Source of the DNA: Paracyclopina nana
Taxonomy: Eukaryota; Arthropoda; Copepoda; Cyclopoida; Cyclopettidae
NCBI GenBank assembly: GCA_019096065.1
Contig: JAGUCH010000001.1
Span: 12,152,001-12,216,000 of the forward strand
Direction: 5' to 3'
Length of the DNA: 64,000 nt
The position numbers and the translations under genes were made by a program. The notes beneath the pieces are model-generated. The model saw only the letters and a list, made by a program, of their open reading frames with translations. It was not told where the DNA came from and made no database searches. This document shows positions 27,901 through 40,700 of this stretch, piece after piece (positions within the stretch are counted from its first letter, which is position 1; each line of letters begins with the position of its first letter).

Positions 27901-30600
27901 TCTCTCGTCAACCGACTTCGATTTCAGTGGCCATCTTTGCTGGGTGCTGGTGGCCATAAAAGTTTTTTGGAAGCCGTTTTTGGTGGTGGTGTGCGCGCGT
28001 TGTTGAATCCCAGACCCTCCTTTGGGCAACTCTTGAGCATCATTTATTTTACCCCCACATAATTATTTGACAAGTGTTCGCGTTGCAAAAGACAGGCGAC
28101 TTTTTGCTGCAGAATCCGAGGCGAAACTGGAGGGAACCAAACGCGCTTTTATGCTTCGCTTGGCTCGAAATCGCATTGACCAAATAGTGCAGTAGTCCCG
28201 AATCTGCCATAAATGCCATGGTTGAGAATCCATGACATTTACCTTTTCAGCAACGTTTCCCGGCCATGAAAGTCAACTAACGGCCGCGAGAGTCATTATT
28301 CCACACAAACTGATGTGAATGAGCTTCTTTTTAGGATGAATTACACTGCTACATGTATAGCTTAGTAGCTCTGGGCCAAGAGCATTCATTCAAGCGCGCC
28401 ATATTCTGCTTCCAAGCAGCTATGCTAGTGCAATATTTTTGGATGAAAAAGCTCACATCATTTTCACCCCGAGTTTTGGCAGCATCCTCGTGCTCTATGT
28501 GATAGTGCTACATGGAGCAGTAGTTGAAACTCTGAGGAGCCAAAAGACTCCATATGGGGTGCTAATGAGGCAAAACATCATGCATGCTTGCGTGAGCAAA
28601 CTGAATCGACATGAATAAGAACAATCATCCGACCAAAGCAGCAGCAGCAGTTATGCGTTCTGCATTATCGTGCTCATTGTTCAAATCTTGAGGAGTAGCA
28701 AGTTTCTATTATAATTCAAAATGTGAAAAGCTAGCCAGAGAGGAGGAGCATGATTTGCCCCCATTCTTTGGCCGCCGTAAGAAAAAGTTGCCTGCCGTTT
28801 CTAGGTTAGCGTTGCGGTCGTCTTCTGCCAAAATAGGTTGCGCGACTTTGTTTCGGGATCGCCAATGTATACGTTGCGCGTGAGCGTAAACATGCCAGTT
28901 TGGGATACATAGCAGCTGCAGCTCAGTTTGACAAATTGCCGGAGCCTCTTGACACGCCTCCAAGCTTTCTTTCTCAAGATGATCGTGATAACAAGCAGTG
29001 TGTGTGTGTTGTTGTTGTTGTATAATACATTTTCGGGCTGAGGGAAAGAGAGCAAACAACATCTTGAAATTTCAGATGCGATAAAATGTGCGGTTGCTGC
29101 CATTGTTGTGTAGCTGCACGCTGCCATATAGCAGTAGTTTGGAAACTTTGTCTCCTCTTATCTAGATTCCCTAAGTAGCTATCTTTTGATTAAGTTGAAC
29201 AAAAGCCGAAAAAGTTTTCTGCCTTCTCCCTCGACTGATGGATTTCTCGAGACATTTTTCGAAAGCAGGTCGTTAACAAACGTTGGTCGATGGATTTGCC
29301 ATGTCATGTGACTGCAGCTGTAGCTCAGCCTCTGAGAGGAGAAGAAGAAGCCATATTCGAGCACCACATAAGAGCCACTACAGCTACTAGGGCTAACGTA
29401 ACATAAAGAGAAAGAAGAAGACCTTCTCGGATGAGAGCCAAGAAAGATGCTTTCGTCATGATTATGGATTGATTCCACGTTGGCCTACGACCGAAGACTT
29501 TGACGAAAAGAATTTGCCGCCTCATTAGGCGTAAAACATGTCCTCAAACTGTCGGCCATAACTGGTAATGTCGTCATGAACTGGAGTCACTGGAGCATGG
29601 CCGCTGGGTCAGTTGCGATATAATTACATTATCAGGAGATGAATTGGCTACAGCGGCCATTCAAGAGCTTGACAAGGATTGATTTTTAACCGAGGCAGGA
29701 GCAAGTGAATTTGGTAAATGATGAGGGCCATAGTGATAGGACCCCTATTTTTGAATGCTGCCTGCGCCTGAAAAATGGGCCATTATGCTTGGATGATGGT
29801 GGCAGCAGCAGCAGCAGCAGCGTTATCCATAAATTCTCACATCATTTTGGTTTTTATTCTTGCGCGAGCTGAAGCAAGGTCAAGCTTGGCGCAAGTGATG
29901 TGCCCTATTGTAAACGTGGACGAAGCCATTATCGAAACTGTGTGTGTGTGTGTAGTATGTACACAGCTAGATCGACCAAGTTGTGGGCATTTGCTGCAGT
30001 ATACCGAAATACTACAGGGTGTCTCATATTGGACAACATGACCTTCTTCGATACACATCTTCTCCTCATTGTGCTAGGTGCATTGAATGACCGGGGAGAA
30101 ACCGAAAATACTTTTCCCAAAGGCCTTCGAAGCCAGCTATACCAGCAGCCTTAATATGCAACAGTGACCATTCTGTGCCAAGGCCTAACCTACTTAATCC
30201 GGCAAAGCGCGAGTCCGAATCCTCGCATAGCCTCCATCAAACTTTTCACCACCTTTTTTCACCGCGAGCGGTAGGGTGATTTTTTTGGCGAAAACACTCA
30301 CAGAAATGGATCCATTGGCATTCCACGATGGCAGCTAGCTGGCAAATTATTGCCATCGCAAATTTGGCTGGTGCTGATTGTGTGGAGCTGCTTTTGAAAC
30401 CAGAGCTGCCATTGCTGCTGGCCTTAGCGCACAATGTCAATGGGGTCACGGGTCACGACAAGCTCAGCACTATTTCATATGCGCGCGCTCGCGCGCAGCA
30501 GCAGCAGCTAAAAGAGAGATTTGCAGAAAGAGATCTGGCTCATTTCGGCACATTCTTTATAGAGTCACGATTCTAGGGAAAAACGAGGCGCGTTGATAAG
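18907..30600. other. Gene-poor intergenic DNA upstream of the SoxC island
   Basis: I find no supported gene. The longest frames (158 codons on the minus strand at 20357-20833, 141 codons on the plus strand at 23718-24143) have no family resemblance and no coding-like composition. Visible structure is limited to a CG-alternating tract at about 24150-24168, a short TG run at about 29939-29953, and CAG/CTG runs. Long gene-poor flanks are common around developmental transcription-factor genes. Assigning enhancer content here would be inference. Confidence 0.55.
24150..24168. repeat. Alternating CG tract
   Basis: A run of GCGCGCGCGCGCG flanked by GTGC and TGCTC forms an alternating purine-pyrimidine tract of Z-DNA-prone type. 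It is a local simple repeat with no gene nearby. Confidence 0.7.
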
Positions 30601-32875
30601 GGTCATGCATGCGCCATGCAAAATGCGCGTTGCCGCATCCAGCAAACCGCGTGTGTCATTTCGCCGAGCTCGGCACCAACTGCCACATTACCTTTTGCCT
30701 CGGTCATTTGATATGTATCGGAGGGCTGGGAAGGCTATAATAATATCTCCTTGGCATGTTTTCGACTAAGTGGAGAATGGGAAAACGCTTGAAAAATCCC
30801 GTTTTGGCGAGTCATTATGCTTGTATGCGTCATGTTTGGGTAATTTATGGCCCGACTGGCTCAGCCTGGTCCCCTCTCTATCGACTAGACTCGCTTCGAG
30901 CACCGAGGAGGTGTTTTTTATCTTCACCCTGTGGATGAAGCATCCAAATGTAGTAGAATGCCCGCAGTTATGCCGTGGCTATAATTTACTATCGGAGCAA
31001 AAGACACAACAACAATGGCCCAGACGTTGCTCCCCTCTTTCCAGCCGCGCGTTGCAACCTGCGTGCCTCGTTACCCGCGACTTTTTCAAAAAGGCTTCCA
31101 TTTCCGCAAAGTCGGCCTCATCGGCTTCCGCACCCAATTGGCTCCGACGCGGAGCGTTGGAATGTTTCGCCGCGGCAACTGAGAAAACGCGGACGGTGCA
31201 AAAATCGAGGAGCGAAAGGTCATTGAGCAGATGCTAAAGTGTCGCCCCTGGCCGCGCGAGAGAGTTTGGAATGCTCTCCGAAGTCTCCTCAAGCTTTTTC
31301 CTCCTCCTTCTCCGGCTACGGTAGGGATGGGAGCCGCGGCATGGCGGACGCGCGGGCTAGCCTTGCGCTTCGAGGGGCTGAAAATGGCCCGCGGCATGCG
31401 AAGCTCGCTTGGCTTCGGCGGCTGTTGCTATCCAACGCGCGAAGCCATTAAGGGGTGTCCCTCGGAATGCCTAATCGAGTCATCAAACATTTACGCGCGG
31501 ACCGAAATAAGCGTAACGGCGCATCGATCGGCTAGGTACGCTCTTGGTACCGGGCGCAGGGGGAAAAAGCTAATGACAAGCACCCTTGGCCTCGCCTAAG
31601 CATGTGGACGGCTTCTCATGGTGACGATTCGCACGTGCGCCTCTTCGCACGTCGGTGGATTTCTTCCATTTATGCCGCGTTCAATTTGATTTGGGAGCGA
31701 TGCGTCGTCGTGACGGTGGAATTTTGTCTCCTGGCTAGCGCACCATAAATCTAGGCGAGGCAAAGGGGGGATTCATTTTACATGACAAAAGGCTTCTTGG
31801 TCCGATAAAATCTGGCAGGCTGCTGGCGGCTGCTGGCACCGAGCTATCATCGCATTGTTTAGCCCGGTCGGCTGAGGGCGGGCAGCGGCAGCGCTGCCAT
31901 CCGCCGCGTCCGGAAGTGAAGTGAATTTGATTTATGCACGCGGCCGCGATCGATGAAAGCAAGGGTTGCGTCCGAGCGACACGCGAGCCACCTTTTATGC
32001 AAATCCACGTTTGCGGGGTGGAAATTGGAGAAGACGGCCGAGAAGTAGGGCTTTCTTTGCCGTGGTTTTCGAGTCAAAAAAGCCAGCGCCATCGATCGTC
32101 CGTTCCCCCTTGGCAACAGTCGTTGCAGATGCACCCCCTCGAAAATTTCCGGCCGTTGCCATCTGGCTGTGACGCTTTTCATTCATCGCGTTGCCGCCGC
32201 CGAAGCTGCCCGCGGCATCGACCGACCGGGCTAGCCGGGCGGCACCTCATCTTGCCGGATGGACGCGCGAGGCCCATCCTCATCCACCCCGGTGTGGGGA
32301 CCCCGGTGGTGGGGATCGAAGGCGGCCGAGGCAGCGGGGGGCATCAACCTCGTCTTCATGGAGCCACAACGCGCGTGGATGGAACAGACGCCCGCTTTTT
32401 CGTGGCACCACGGCACTTCTGCATGCGCTAGGCCATGCTACGTGGATGCACTTCCCCCGTTCGGATTTTTTTCCAGCGGCCTCCTCGGGGGGCGAAAACG
32501 ACCTCATCGAGGCCGATCGGAGCCCCGCAAAGAAAAGCGCTTCGACTCACCCTCCGTTTTGCCTGGATGTGTCATTTGGCTCTGAACTGAGGAAGTGGTG
32601 GCCGGCCAGCTGGAGCAGCGGGAGCAGCAGCAGCAGAATAAGCAGCGTGAGCTGCAGCGTGAGCAGAGCCGGCGGCCTGGCGTGAGTCGTCGTCGTCGTC
32701 GTCGACGTCGTTTGAGGCCAGAGTGGGACAGTAGAAGCATGACCGTCAGCGAAGCCACTGACAGCTGCAGCAGCCGCAAGTAGACGTCAAACGCGATCAG
32801 CTGAGCGACCTCGCTACCATGCAGAGCCCGCTAAGGAGGAGCAGCAGCCTCTGAACCCTCGCTCGCGGCCTCCGG
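30601..32875 (+). promoter_or_regulatory. GC/CpG-rich island and probable 5' region of SoxC
   Basis: Composition changes from AT-rich to strongly GC- and CpG-rich about 2 kb before the SoxC start codon. Long open frames on both strands here (for example 30770-31237, 31934-32431 and 32191-32685 on plus) are a by-product of few AT-rich stop codons and match no family. The last part holds GAGCAG-type and TCG-type simple repeats (about 32610-32712) and an in-frame stop at 32852 before the SoxC ATG. I infer promoter and 5' UTR, possibly with an unseen 5' intron. No TATA box or transcription start can be fixed by eye. Confidence 0.5.
32688..32712. repeat. (TCG)n microsatellite in the SoxC 5' region
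   Basis: About seven TCG units with one substitution lie some 165 bp upstream of the SoxC start codon, within the GC-rich island. This is likely transcribed leader or promoter sequence. Confidence 0.7.
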
Positions 32876-34360
32876 ATGGGTCCCCTCCGACGGCTGCCGA
32901 TCGACTCCACCCATCTCCTCGGCGGCCACGCCCTCTCCACGCCCAACCACTCCGCCCCATTCCGCCTCCTGCGGATCGTGCGAAGCCTGGCCCCCAACGC
33001 GGGGACGGCCGTCACCGCCACCGTCACCACCAGCCCCATCATGCTCCGCACCCTCAACATGCCGGGCCAAGAAGTCTTTCGATCCATGCAAGTTCACACC
33101 TCGTCCAAGACGCCCTACTCGGACGCCACCCAGGTAAGCCCGGCTTTGTTAAATGACCCTCTCGGGTCCGTCCCCCGGGCCCACGGGCCCCACGGCTCCG
33201 CGCCTCTCCGCCCAAACTGAGCACTGACGTGAGCTCTCGCTCCGACCGCGTAGAGTCTCGGCAGCTGAACAGCTGTTCTCACAGCTGATCGCTTTCCCTG
33301 TTACTAAGCTGATATGCTTGCCTTTCAGACGAAGAAGCACAAGCTGAACCACATCAAGAGGCCGATGAACGCCTTCATGGTCTGGTCGCAGCTCGAGCGG
33401 CGCAAGATCATCGAGGTCACGCCCGACAAGCACAACGCCGAGATCTCAAAGGAACTGGGCCGGAGATGGAAGCTCCTGCCCGAGGAGGCCCGCCAGCCCT
33501 ACATCGAGGAGGCGGAGAGGCTGCGCATCCTGCACCAGAAGGAGTACCCCGACTACAAGTACAAGCCGCGCAAGAAGCCCAAGCCCTCTAGCCCGACAAT
33601 GACGACGAGTCCGACGACGACCACTACCGCCGCGCTTTCCACTTCACCCACGTCAGCCAACAACGCCATGAGGGGCATCAGCGACAAGTCGCGAGGCCTC
33701 TTCAAAGCCAGCAGCCTCGAGGTGGCCAGCATCACGTCGGGCGGCCCCAAGATCTTGTCGGCGCTCGACAACAAGCTGAAGCTGAAACTCACCATCGACC
33801 GCAAGTTCAAGGAGGCCGTGGTGAACAAGCAGCCCCCCGCGGCCGCCTCCAGCATTTCCTTGGACAGCTCCTTCTACATGGATTGCAGCGAGGACGATGC
33901 GCCGCCCAAGAAGCTTTTGTCACTGGCGGCCGAGGCCAAGTTGGCCGAGGAGCCTCCACCTCGGCCGGCTCAGCAGCAGCAACAGCCTCCGCCTGTGATG
34001 CCCAAGACTGAGATGATGGTCGACAACAACAACAGCATTGTGAACAACACGATGGTGCCTCAACCCAAAACATGCTCGTCGCTGGTGAAGAACGTGACCG
34101 TCTCGGCAGCGGCCAACCCCAGCAGCGTGATCAAGACTGAGCCGAGCGGCCTCGACTTTGAGGGACTCACGGAGCTCTTTATTGCCGGTGATCAGATCAA
34201 CTTGGACGCTTTAGACACGCTCGACACGTGGGAGTCGGGCAGCAGCTCCTCGGGCTCCCACTTCGAGTTCGCCTGCACCCAGGACGAAGTGTCTGACATG
34301 CTCTCCGACATCGCGGTGGCCGGCGAGACAGACTGGGTGGACAATCTCATCGCGATTTAA
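32876..34360 (+). CDS. SoxC: SoxC-family HMG-box transcription factor
   Basis: This is a two-exon gene, coding 32876-33133 and 33329-34360, predicted at 429 aa. It is a nuclear DNA-binding regulator; by family knowledge SoxC (vertebrate Sox4/11/12, fly Sox14) controls neuronal and tissue differentiation. The HMG box spans about residues 95-169 and starts [13 protein letters not shown], the Sox signature that binds the minor groove and bends DNA. The box is followed by a basic KYKPRKKPK stretch. The middle is low complexity (Ser/Thr, a Gln-Pro run). The last ~32 residues ([16 protein letters not shown]... to WVDNLI) match the conserved SoxC C-terminal activation tail. The intron is phase 0, and exon 1 ends TPYSDATQ, joining directly to [12 protein letters not shown]. 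The first ATG is chosen because the 55 codons before the alternative ATG at 33041 are almost all G/C-ending like the rest of the gene, and a stop lies just upstream at 32852. Starting at 33041 (374 aa) remains possible and has the better start context. Confidence 0.93.
33134..33328 (+). other. SoxC intron
   Basis: This is a 195-bp GT-AG intron. The donor is CAG|GTAAGC at 33133/33134 and the acceptor is CCTTTCAG|ACG ending at 33328. Splicing is phase 0 and places TPYSDATQ directly before [12 protein letters not shown], the expected run into a Sox HMG box. This confirms that the ATG at 33314, just before the box, lies in the intron and is not the start. Confidence 0.88.
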
Positions 34361-36190
34361 TTGCTGTCAAAACACCAGGTTTCGAAATATTACTACTTTA
34401 CTGCATGATGATTTCATAATGATCCCGCCCTCCCATGATGAAAAGTTGGAGCAGTGACCGACGACGATGACCTCCGAGGTCGTCGCGCTCGCCTTTTATC
34501 TCACACACATCTTGAGCTGCTGCGCACCTTGAATTAGCGCTGCTGCGAGCTAAAACAGAAACACATAAAAGAAGAAAAGTATATATCTAAGTCTGCAGAT
34601 TGAAGATCTCATTGAGGCTCATCTGAATCCCGATTTTTTTTCATTTGTTGAACCGTACATGCTATGATGTAACAATACATGCATTACTATTGCTCCCCCC
34701 AATCCAACTGAAGACTAAATATTAGAGTTTACCGATTGTCTTTCGAAAACAACAACAACAACTGCTGTTGGCTCACTCCCAACCACAACCTCTTACTATC
34801 TCTCATTCTCTACAGTAATATATATCCATATATATATCTATATATACATATATATGCTTGATGACTCGCGCGCGCGTATATCCAGTTCGAGAGCAATTAA
34901 GGCCCCACCCATGCAGATGATATCCTCAGCAGCAGCAGCTTCTTCTCACAAAACTATTGAGCTCAGTCATACTCGAGCGCCGCGCGTGTACTATTTCGGC
35001 AGACAACCCGGCCCACAAAGGTGGGGGGAATTTGCCTCTAAAAAACGATAGTGTGCTTGCTACTATTCGAGTGTTTCCAAGGTGTGATCAAATCATGCTC
35101 GTTCGAACGTATTAATATCTCCTTGAGTTGTACTTCTACTACTAGAGCACATCATGCACGCGCGCCTGAAAAGACCCGCGAAAACATCATTCGTGCGAAA
35201 TTTGGCACACAGTACTGTGTTAGATCATCAGTCACAACGAACCTTCTGATCTTCAAGAAGCAAGTGCTATTATTCCCCCCTCTTTGCTTATTACTGCTAC
35301 AATTCACGATGACTACTCTAAAGCTACTGTTGCGCAATCCCCGTAAATAGAACAACAACTCAAAAGACTGATTGCTTTAGACAGAGAGAACCCCTCCCCA
35401 GATTGAAGATGATTATATGAAGACGATGCTGGTTGAACATTGGAACCAAAATGTTGTGTTTCTTAAAACACTTAGCGCCGCTCCCCCATCAAAATAAACG
35501 AATATAATCAAAAGCTATAGTGATACTCTCCTACTCTTTCATTTTGTGCTGATGCAGCATTGAGCTCGCGCGCACGCACACACACACACCAAATTCAATC
35601 TTACAAAAATGCATATATATTGATTTGAAAACGCTGCTGATCCCCGTCCTCTTCTTCAACACCACTTGAGAGGAAGACCACCTTGCTACAGCCCCGGCCG
35701 ACTTTCATTCTATTAAAAAAGAGACTCCCACCAAATATGACGAAAAAGACTTCGATGATATACTAATGCGCGCGCGCGCTGCAGATGCTCGCTGCTGTCA
35801 TAATTCTACGTGTGTACAATATCCATTCAGTTAAAAAATCCGTGTTTTACTTGAGTCAACCCTATATCTATGATTAAGCTTCACGAATTGTGACACTGAT
35901 CGTCATCAAGAAATATGCTAAAACGTTTCAAGCCACGACTGCATACCATATACTGCGAAGAAACACAATTGGAGAAATGCTTTTCTTCTACATATGCGCT
36001 ACCACTATAATAACTACAACTCTGATATGATCGTTTTTATCATCATACGTTCAATGATCGATCGTGGTTTCCTTTCTTTCTCTCCTCTCTCTCTATCTCT
36101 CTCTGTTTCTTTCAAGGATACGAGAATCTGTACAGTATATTTAGATATATTTTGTATGTATGTGAATAAATGTTGTTTCGCGATGCAATC
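34361..36190 (+). other. Probable SoxC 3' UTR
   Basis: After the stop codon the sequence becomes AT-rich, with TATATA, CACACA, CTCTCT and CGCGCG runs and no supported gene. AATAAA signals occur at 35493-35498 and 36165-36170. The second is followed by a GT-rich tract (TGTTGTTTCG) of the sort found at cleavage sites, so I place the main 3' end at about 36185. Use of either site is inference; RNA reads would settle it. Confidence 0.5.
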
Positions 36191-37689
36191 CAGTGACCAA
36201 ATGGTTTCTCACGTGAAAGTTTCGAACGAGTTTCTCTTTAATTGCCGGTCTAAGCAATTACAAACGGGGCCATCGTGAGTCGTCGGGTTGTCGGCCGGCG
36301 GTCGGCGCCTTGCCCATGATTGATACAAATGAACATTGGGCTTGATCGAAAAATTCCTCTCCACCACCACCAGGACTTGATAAACAACAAACCATTTTTA
36401 GGCTTTCGAGGGTCGCTCTCGCCAAATGGAGCTCAGCCAACCGTGAGTGGGTTGGTGGCGATTTCCTGTTGTTTGACACGACGATGGTCAGTTGATTATG
36501 GAAAGATCCAATGGAGGAATGCTTTTGTCGCGGAGCTGCATTTATGTGCTATATGTACCATAATGCTACAACCCTCTCTACCTCAGGTGCATAGTGGTAT
36601 AATGATTCTCCAGTCAATGCATTTATGTGCGAGGAGGCTGAGGATGCTGCGAGGAGGCCACTGCCGAATAATGGCCACTTTCCTGAGTGCAATCTAATCC
36701 TCTCATTCAGGAGGACACGGTCCATTGAAAACTGATGATGACTGCAGTGGCAGGAAGAACTAATTACAATGATCCCCGGTTGCCATCAAGCAAAAATCTA
36801 TAGTCCGCTCCTCGTATTTTTAGGCTAGGTGAAAATCAGCTGCTGCTGCTGCACCCGCTCCTCCTGCTGCAGCGGTTATCAGCAGTCCACATCACTCGAT
36901 TTTCACCCACCAAGCATGACCTAGAAGTAGTTTGGTAGCATACATAGTTCATGAGGTCCACGCTTAAAAAACTGTCACGCACGGTGGAAATTCGAATCAA
37001 AGCCTAATAAAGCTATCAAGTTATGGGAATTTGCTGCCCATATCAGCATTCGCAGCCTGGCACCGCAGTACATGTAGGACTGCATTTACCAGTGCAGGGC
37101 AACCATCAAAATCTCCCATGGAGCACCATGCTAGCTCTTGTCTTTTGCAGCTAGCAGGTATTTACTAGGGTTCAGCAGCTGCTGCTGCTGCTTGGCTTGC
37201 TTGGCCGGCCACATAAATTGAGGTGGAGATAGACAAGCCCAACATGAAACAACTCCTCTAAGCATAGAAAATGATAATTGTGGCCGAGGTGACTTTGTAC
37301 TATTTCAGGTCAGCGGCAGCGCCATTGCCATACCAGTGCCAGCATGAATTGGAAGCAATATTGAGCTTTGGCTGCTGCGCATGCAAGCAAGGGCGGGTCG
37401 CTGCGACCACCATCCATGAGCAGTTTCAATTCTGATGATGGAGCCCTCATCAAAATGTGATTTTCCAAATTGGAGTGCATGGAATTTGTTGATCGTCGAG
37501 CCAGCTAGCATAGCGCTCATTTGCATTTTGCCATTTGCCAAGCGCCCCTAAGTGATGTCGTGGTACATCATCGAAATGAATTCAACGGAGGAGAAGAAGC
37601 TTGGCCTGGATTCACGGGGTGTCGCCTCTCAATAAATCAATAATCAGCCTTCCCGATCTATATACGTATACGACGACCGTTTCTCAGCA

Positions 37690-37732
<43 letters not shown>

Positions 37733-40700
37733 GGAGTCGATAGCCGAGTCCATTTTTGATGAAAGATCCTTATCCTCAGTGTGTGCTGCTGCGGAGATTC
37801 TTTCGAAACCACCTCTTTTTAGCCCGCCAGAGCTGCGGAGCTAGGCTTGGCATGACAAATTCCATTTGGAAAAAGAAGTGGTAAATCGCCTAATGACGCA
37901 TAAAATGGTCAAGAAATATGGCTTTTAGCTTATCTGGTGTTTTGATCGCAGCGTGTTTAATGAAAGACCCTATCAGTCATTAGGCTTTGGCCGCCTGCCT
38001 CAGTCAAGGTGTGTGCGCAGTCTACCTACTCCGCTTTTGGTTAGCCCCGGCCATTCCTTCCACTGCTATGGCCAATTGAGTGAGTGACTGGTTCCAAATC
38101 GATCTCGGTTCCAGATGTGTTTAAATCCAGAGGGAGATTATTTGACATACAACTCCATCTGCTAAAACTGCGCGCGAGCTATACATGGAGCGTAGCATAA
38201 ACGATGTACATATTTGATGCAAGCGGATGATGTCGGGCTGGAAAACGACTCAAAACGACGATCGTGGAGAACAAAAGCTCATTCAATCAAACGCACCACT
38301 CCAACTTGTGCAGCTCTACTAGTGCATATGCCAAGTTGACTTGTAAATCATCGCGGCATATGGTGACATGTTTGCTTTCCAGCCGACGGCATTGTTGTCC
38401 AACAACTGTCATCTAGCTACGACTCCATGGCTAATGTGATTTCTTGACCCCCCCTCATTTCTGCGCATGCCACTTTATTTCACACAATTATTAGCTATGA
38501 AAACCACGAAAAGGAATGGCAGCTCCGCAGCACCGTCGGCGCAGCAGGTGATGGCAATCATTAGACCACGAATTTCCACGCTGACGGCACATTATATTTG
38601 CCGTAATGATAACGACAACAACAACAATAACAAAGCGGAAGATTGTCGCGGAATGAGGCCAGCAGCATTAGCCGCAGTACGTAGCAAAGCCCAAAATGAC
38701 CAACTTTTTCTCCATTCGCTCGGAACCGTTCCCAAGAGGTTCCGATATCCTTGCTGCCACGCCGTTCCGCCAACTGACGCTCTGCATTTGTCAAACGCTC
38801 GGCTGAGAAAGCACGTGGTTTTGTTTACCTCATCTTTAGCGCATGCTTGCGCGCGCTCACGCATCCATCTCAGCCCTAATGCGAGCTGCGCGCGGCAACT
38901 GGCCGCGGTTATTCTAAATAGGAAATACCGGCTGAGCTGGAGAACGAGCGATAAATAAACCTGGAATCATGGACGCCTTCTTTTTTCCTTTTGTGCCCCT
39001 CGTCAATGGCAATTCCTGACCCCAATAGCATTCCAGGATCAGTGGAGTTTGCCATGAGGTTTTTTCGCCATGCCAACCCACCGCATCAGTGGGAGGGCGA
39101 GCCGGAGGAGCAACGGCAGCTATGCGGGTCCGAAAAAAGCTCCGCGTTTATCGCGCCAGCGTCCGCAGATATTGTCATTTCGCTTTTTTGCTTACACTTT
39201 TGAACCATGATTGATTCCCGCCAGACCAGGAAAATTATATTTAAGCCGGCCGTACGTCGGACCATCATTGCCGCGTTCGGGGCTTACTCAAGCTGAGCGG
39301 AGCGAGTTTGTGGAACCTACGCGTTTTTCTCCCTCTAATTATCATTCACTCTGCCGGGCTGGGAGATGCTATCATCTGTAATCTAATTTGGTCGATTGGC
39401 CGGTTGAAGCTGGAGCTCACGCACAACTCTCACAAATAAAGCGTACCACTCAGAAATGGCTTCATTAATGGAAAAATTGCCGCTGCTGCAGCTGCCTAGG
39501 TGGCGGCCAACGTGAACGAAAGAGGAGTTGGGGCGCTTTAAAAATAGCCATTTTTTGACCACACACAAGCGAGCTCGCATGATGAGCCCGTCTAAAGATG
39601 GCGAGGACTGATCTCAATTTTGCAGCGGCAATAGCCCATTCTCGCTTCGAAAACTTGCCCCCGGGCCATGGATGAAGGAAACTTCATGCAGTTGTCGACG
39701 CATTTTTTACTCGTTTCCATCCCGATTAGGGTTTAGCTTTGAAATGCTAATACACGATGCGATGAGGAAAAAAACCGAGATCAATGAACTGCAGTAACGC
39801 TGACAATATTTATTCCGCTGCAGCTTATGCTTTTCACCGATACCGCTATGATAGAAATAATAATAATGATAAAAGGGGTCCGACGAAATCGTGACAGTTT
39901 TTACCGCGTCGTGTGGATCATCTTGCAGCGCATTTCATGAGCTGACAATTGAAATCACTTTCGCAATTCATCTACCGCAAAGGAAGTCGTAGCGCTGCTG
40001 CACTAATTCCGCCATCAGCAATGTGGGTGAAATTGAGTTAGTATAGGAGCTAGACCCCCCTCCCTACGTACGACGTAGTATAATGCACTATGCGTAGATC
40101 CCCTTACCAGCTTCTCGAGCCTAACAGCTAAAAATGCTACAAAATGGGATTCAATCAAGTCACTGACCTCGCAGCTAGCTAGTCCGGTGAACAATTGTAG
40201 CTGGGCTAGGCACAAAAAGTTCATCCGGAAACAAGTTTAAACCATGGCCGACGTCGTTTTTGTCATCCTGCAGCAGGTAGAGTATTATGGAGCCAGCTAG
40301 GCCCTAGAAAAAACTTTCGGCTCGCTAAGCTTCATCGCTACAGCTGCGAAAAGTTGGTTGTGTGTGTATACTAACCAGTCAGTCGAGTAGCCGCCCAAAA
40401 TGACCTTCATTTTTTGTGTGTCAGTTGTAGTATGAGCAAACATGGGATCAAAAAGTTTCACCACCACACTTTTCTGTACACATACTATTTAGGTTATGCA
40501 GTTATGCTGTGGCTAGGAGTTCCATTTTTTCCTCCTATCGACAATAATTAGACAAGGTGGGAAATGAGTCAAGTGAATTACAATAAATCTTCAATGCTTA
40601 ATAGGACCACTTATAAGACCTCCGCTGCTGCTGCCACTTTTTCCCATCTAAATTTCGCAACAATTCAAAACGCTTGTGAACGGTGCTGGCATTCGTCGTG

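Noticed and set aside
30205..30226. GCGAGTCCGAATCCTCGC resembling a tRNA T-arm
   Set aside because: There is no matching acceptor stem, A box or anticodon arm at the right distance upstream.
30770..32685. Several long plus-strand open frames (155-165 codons) in the CpG-rich island
   Set aside because: They overlap equally long frames on the other strand, show no domain, and are explained by the scarcity of stop codons in GC-rich DNA upstream of SoxC.
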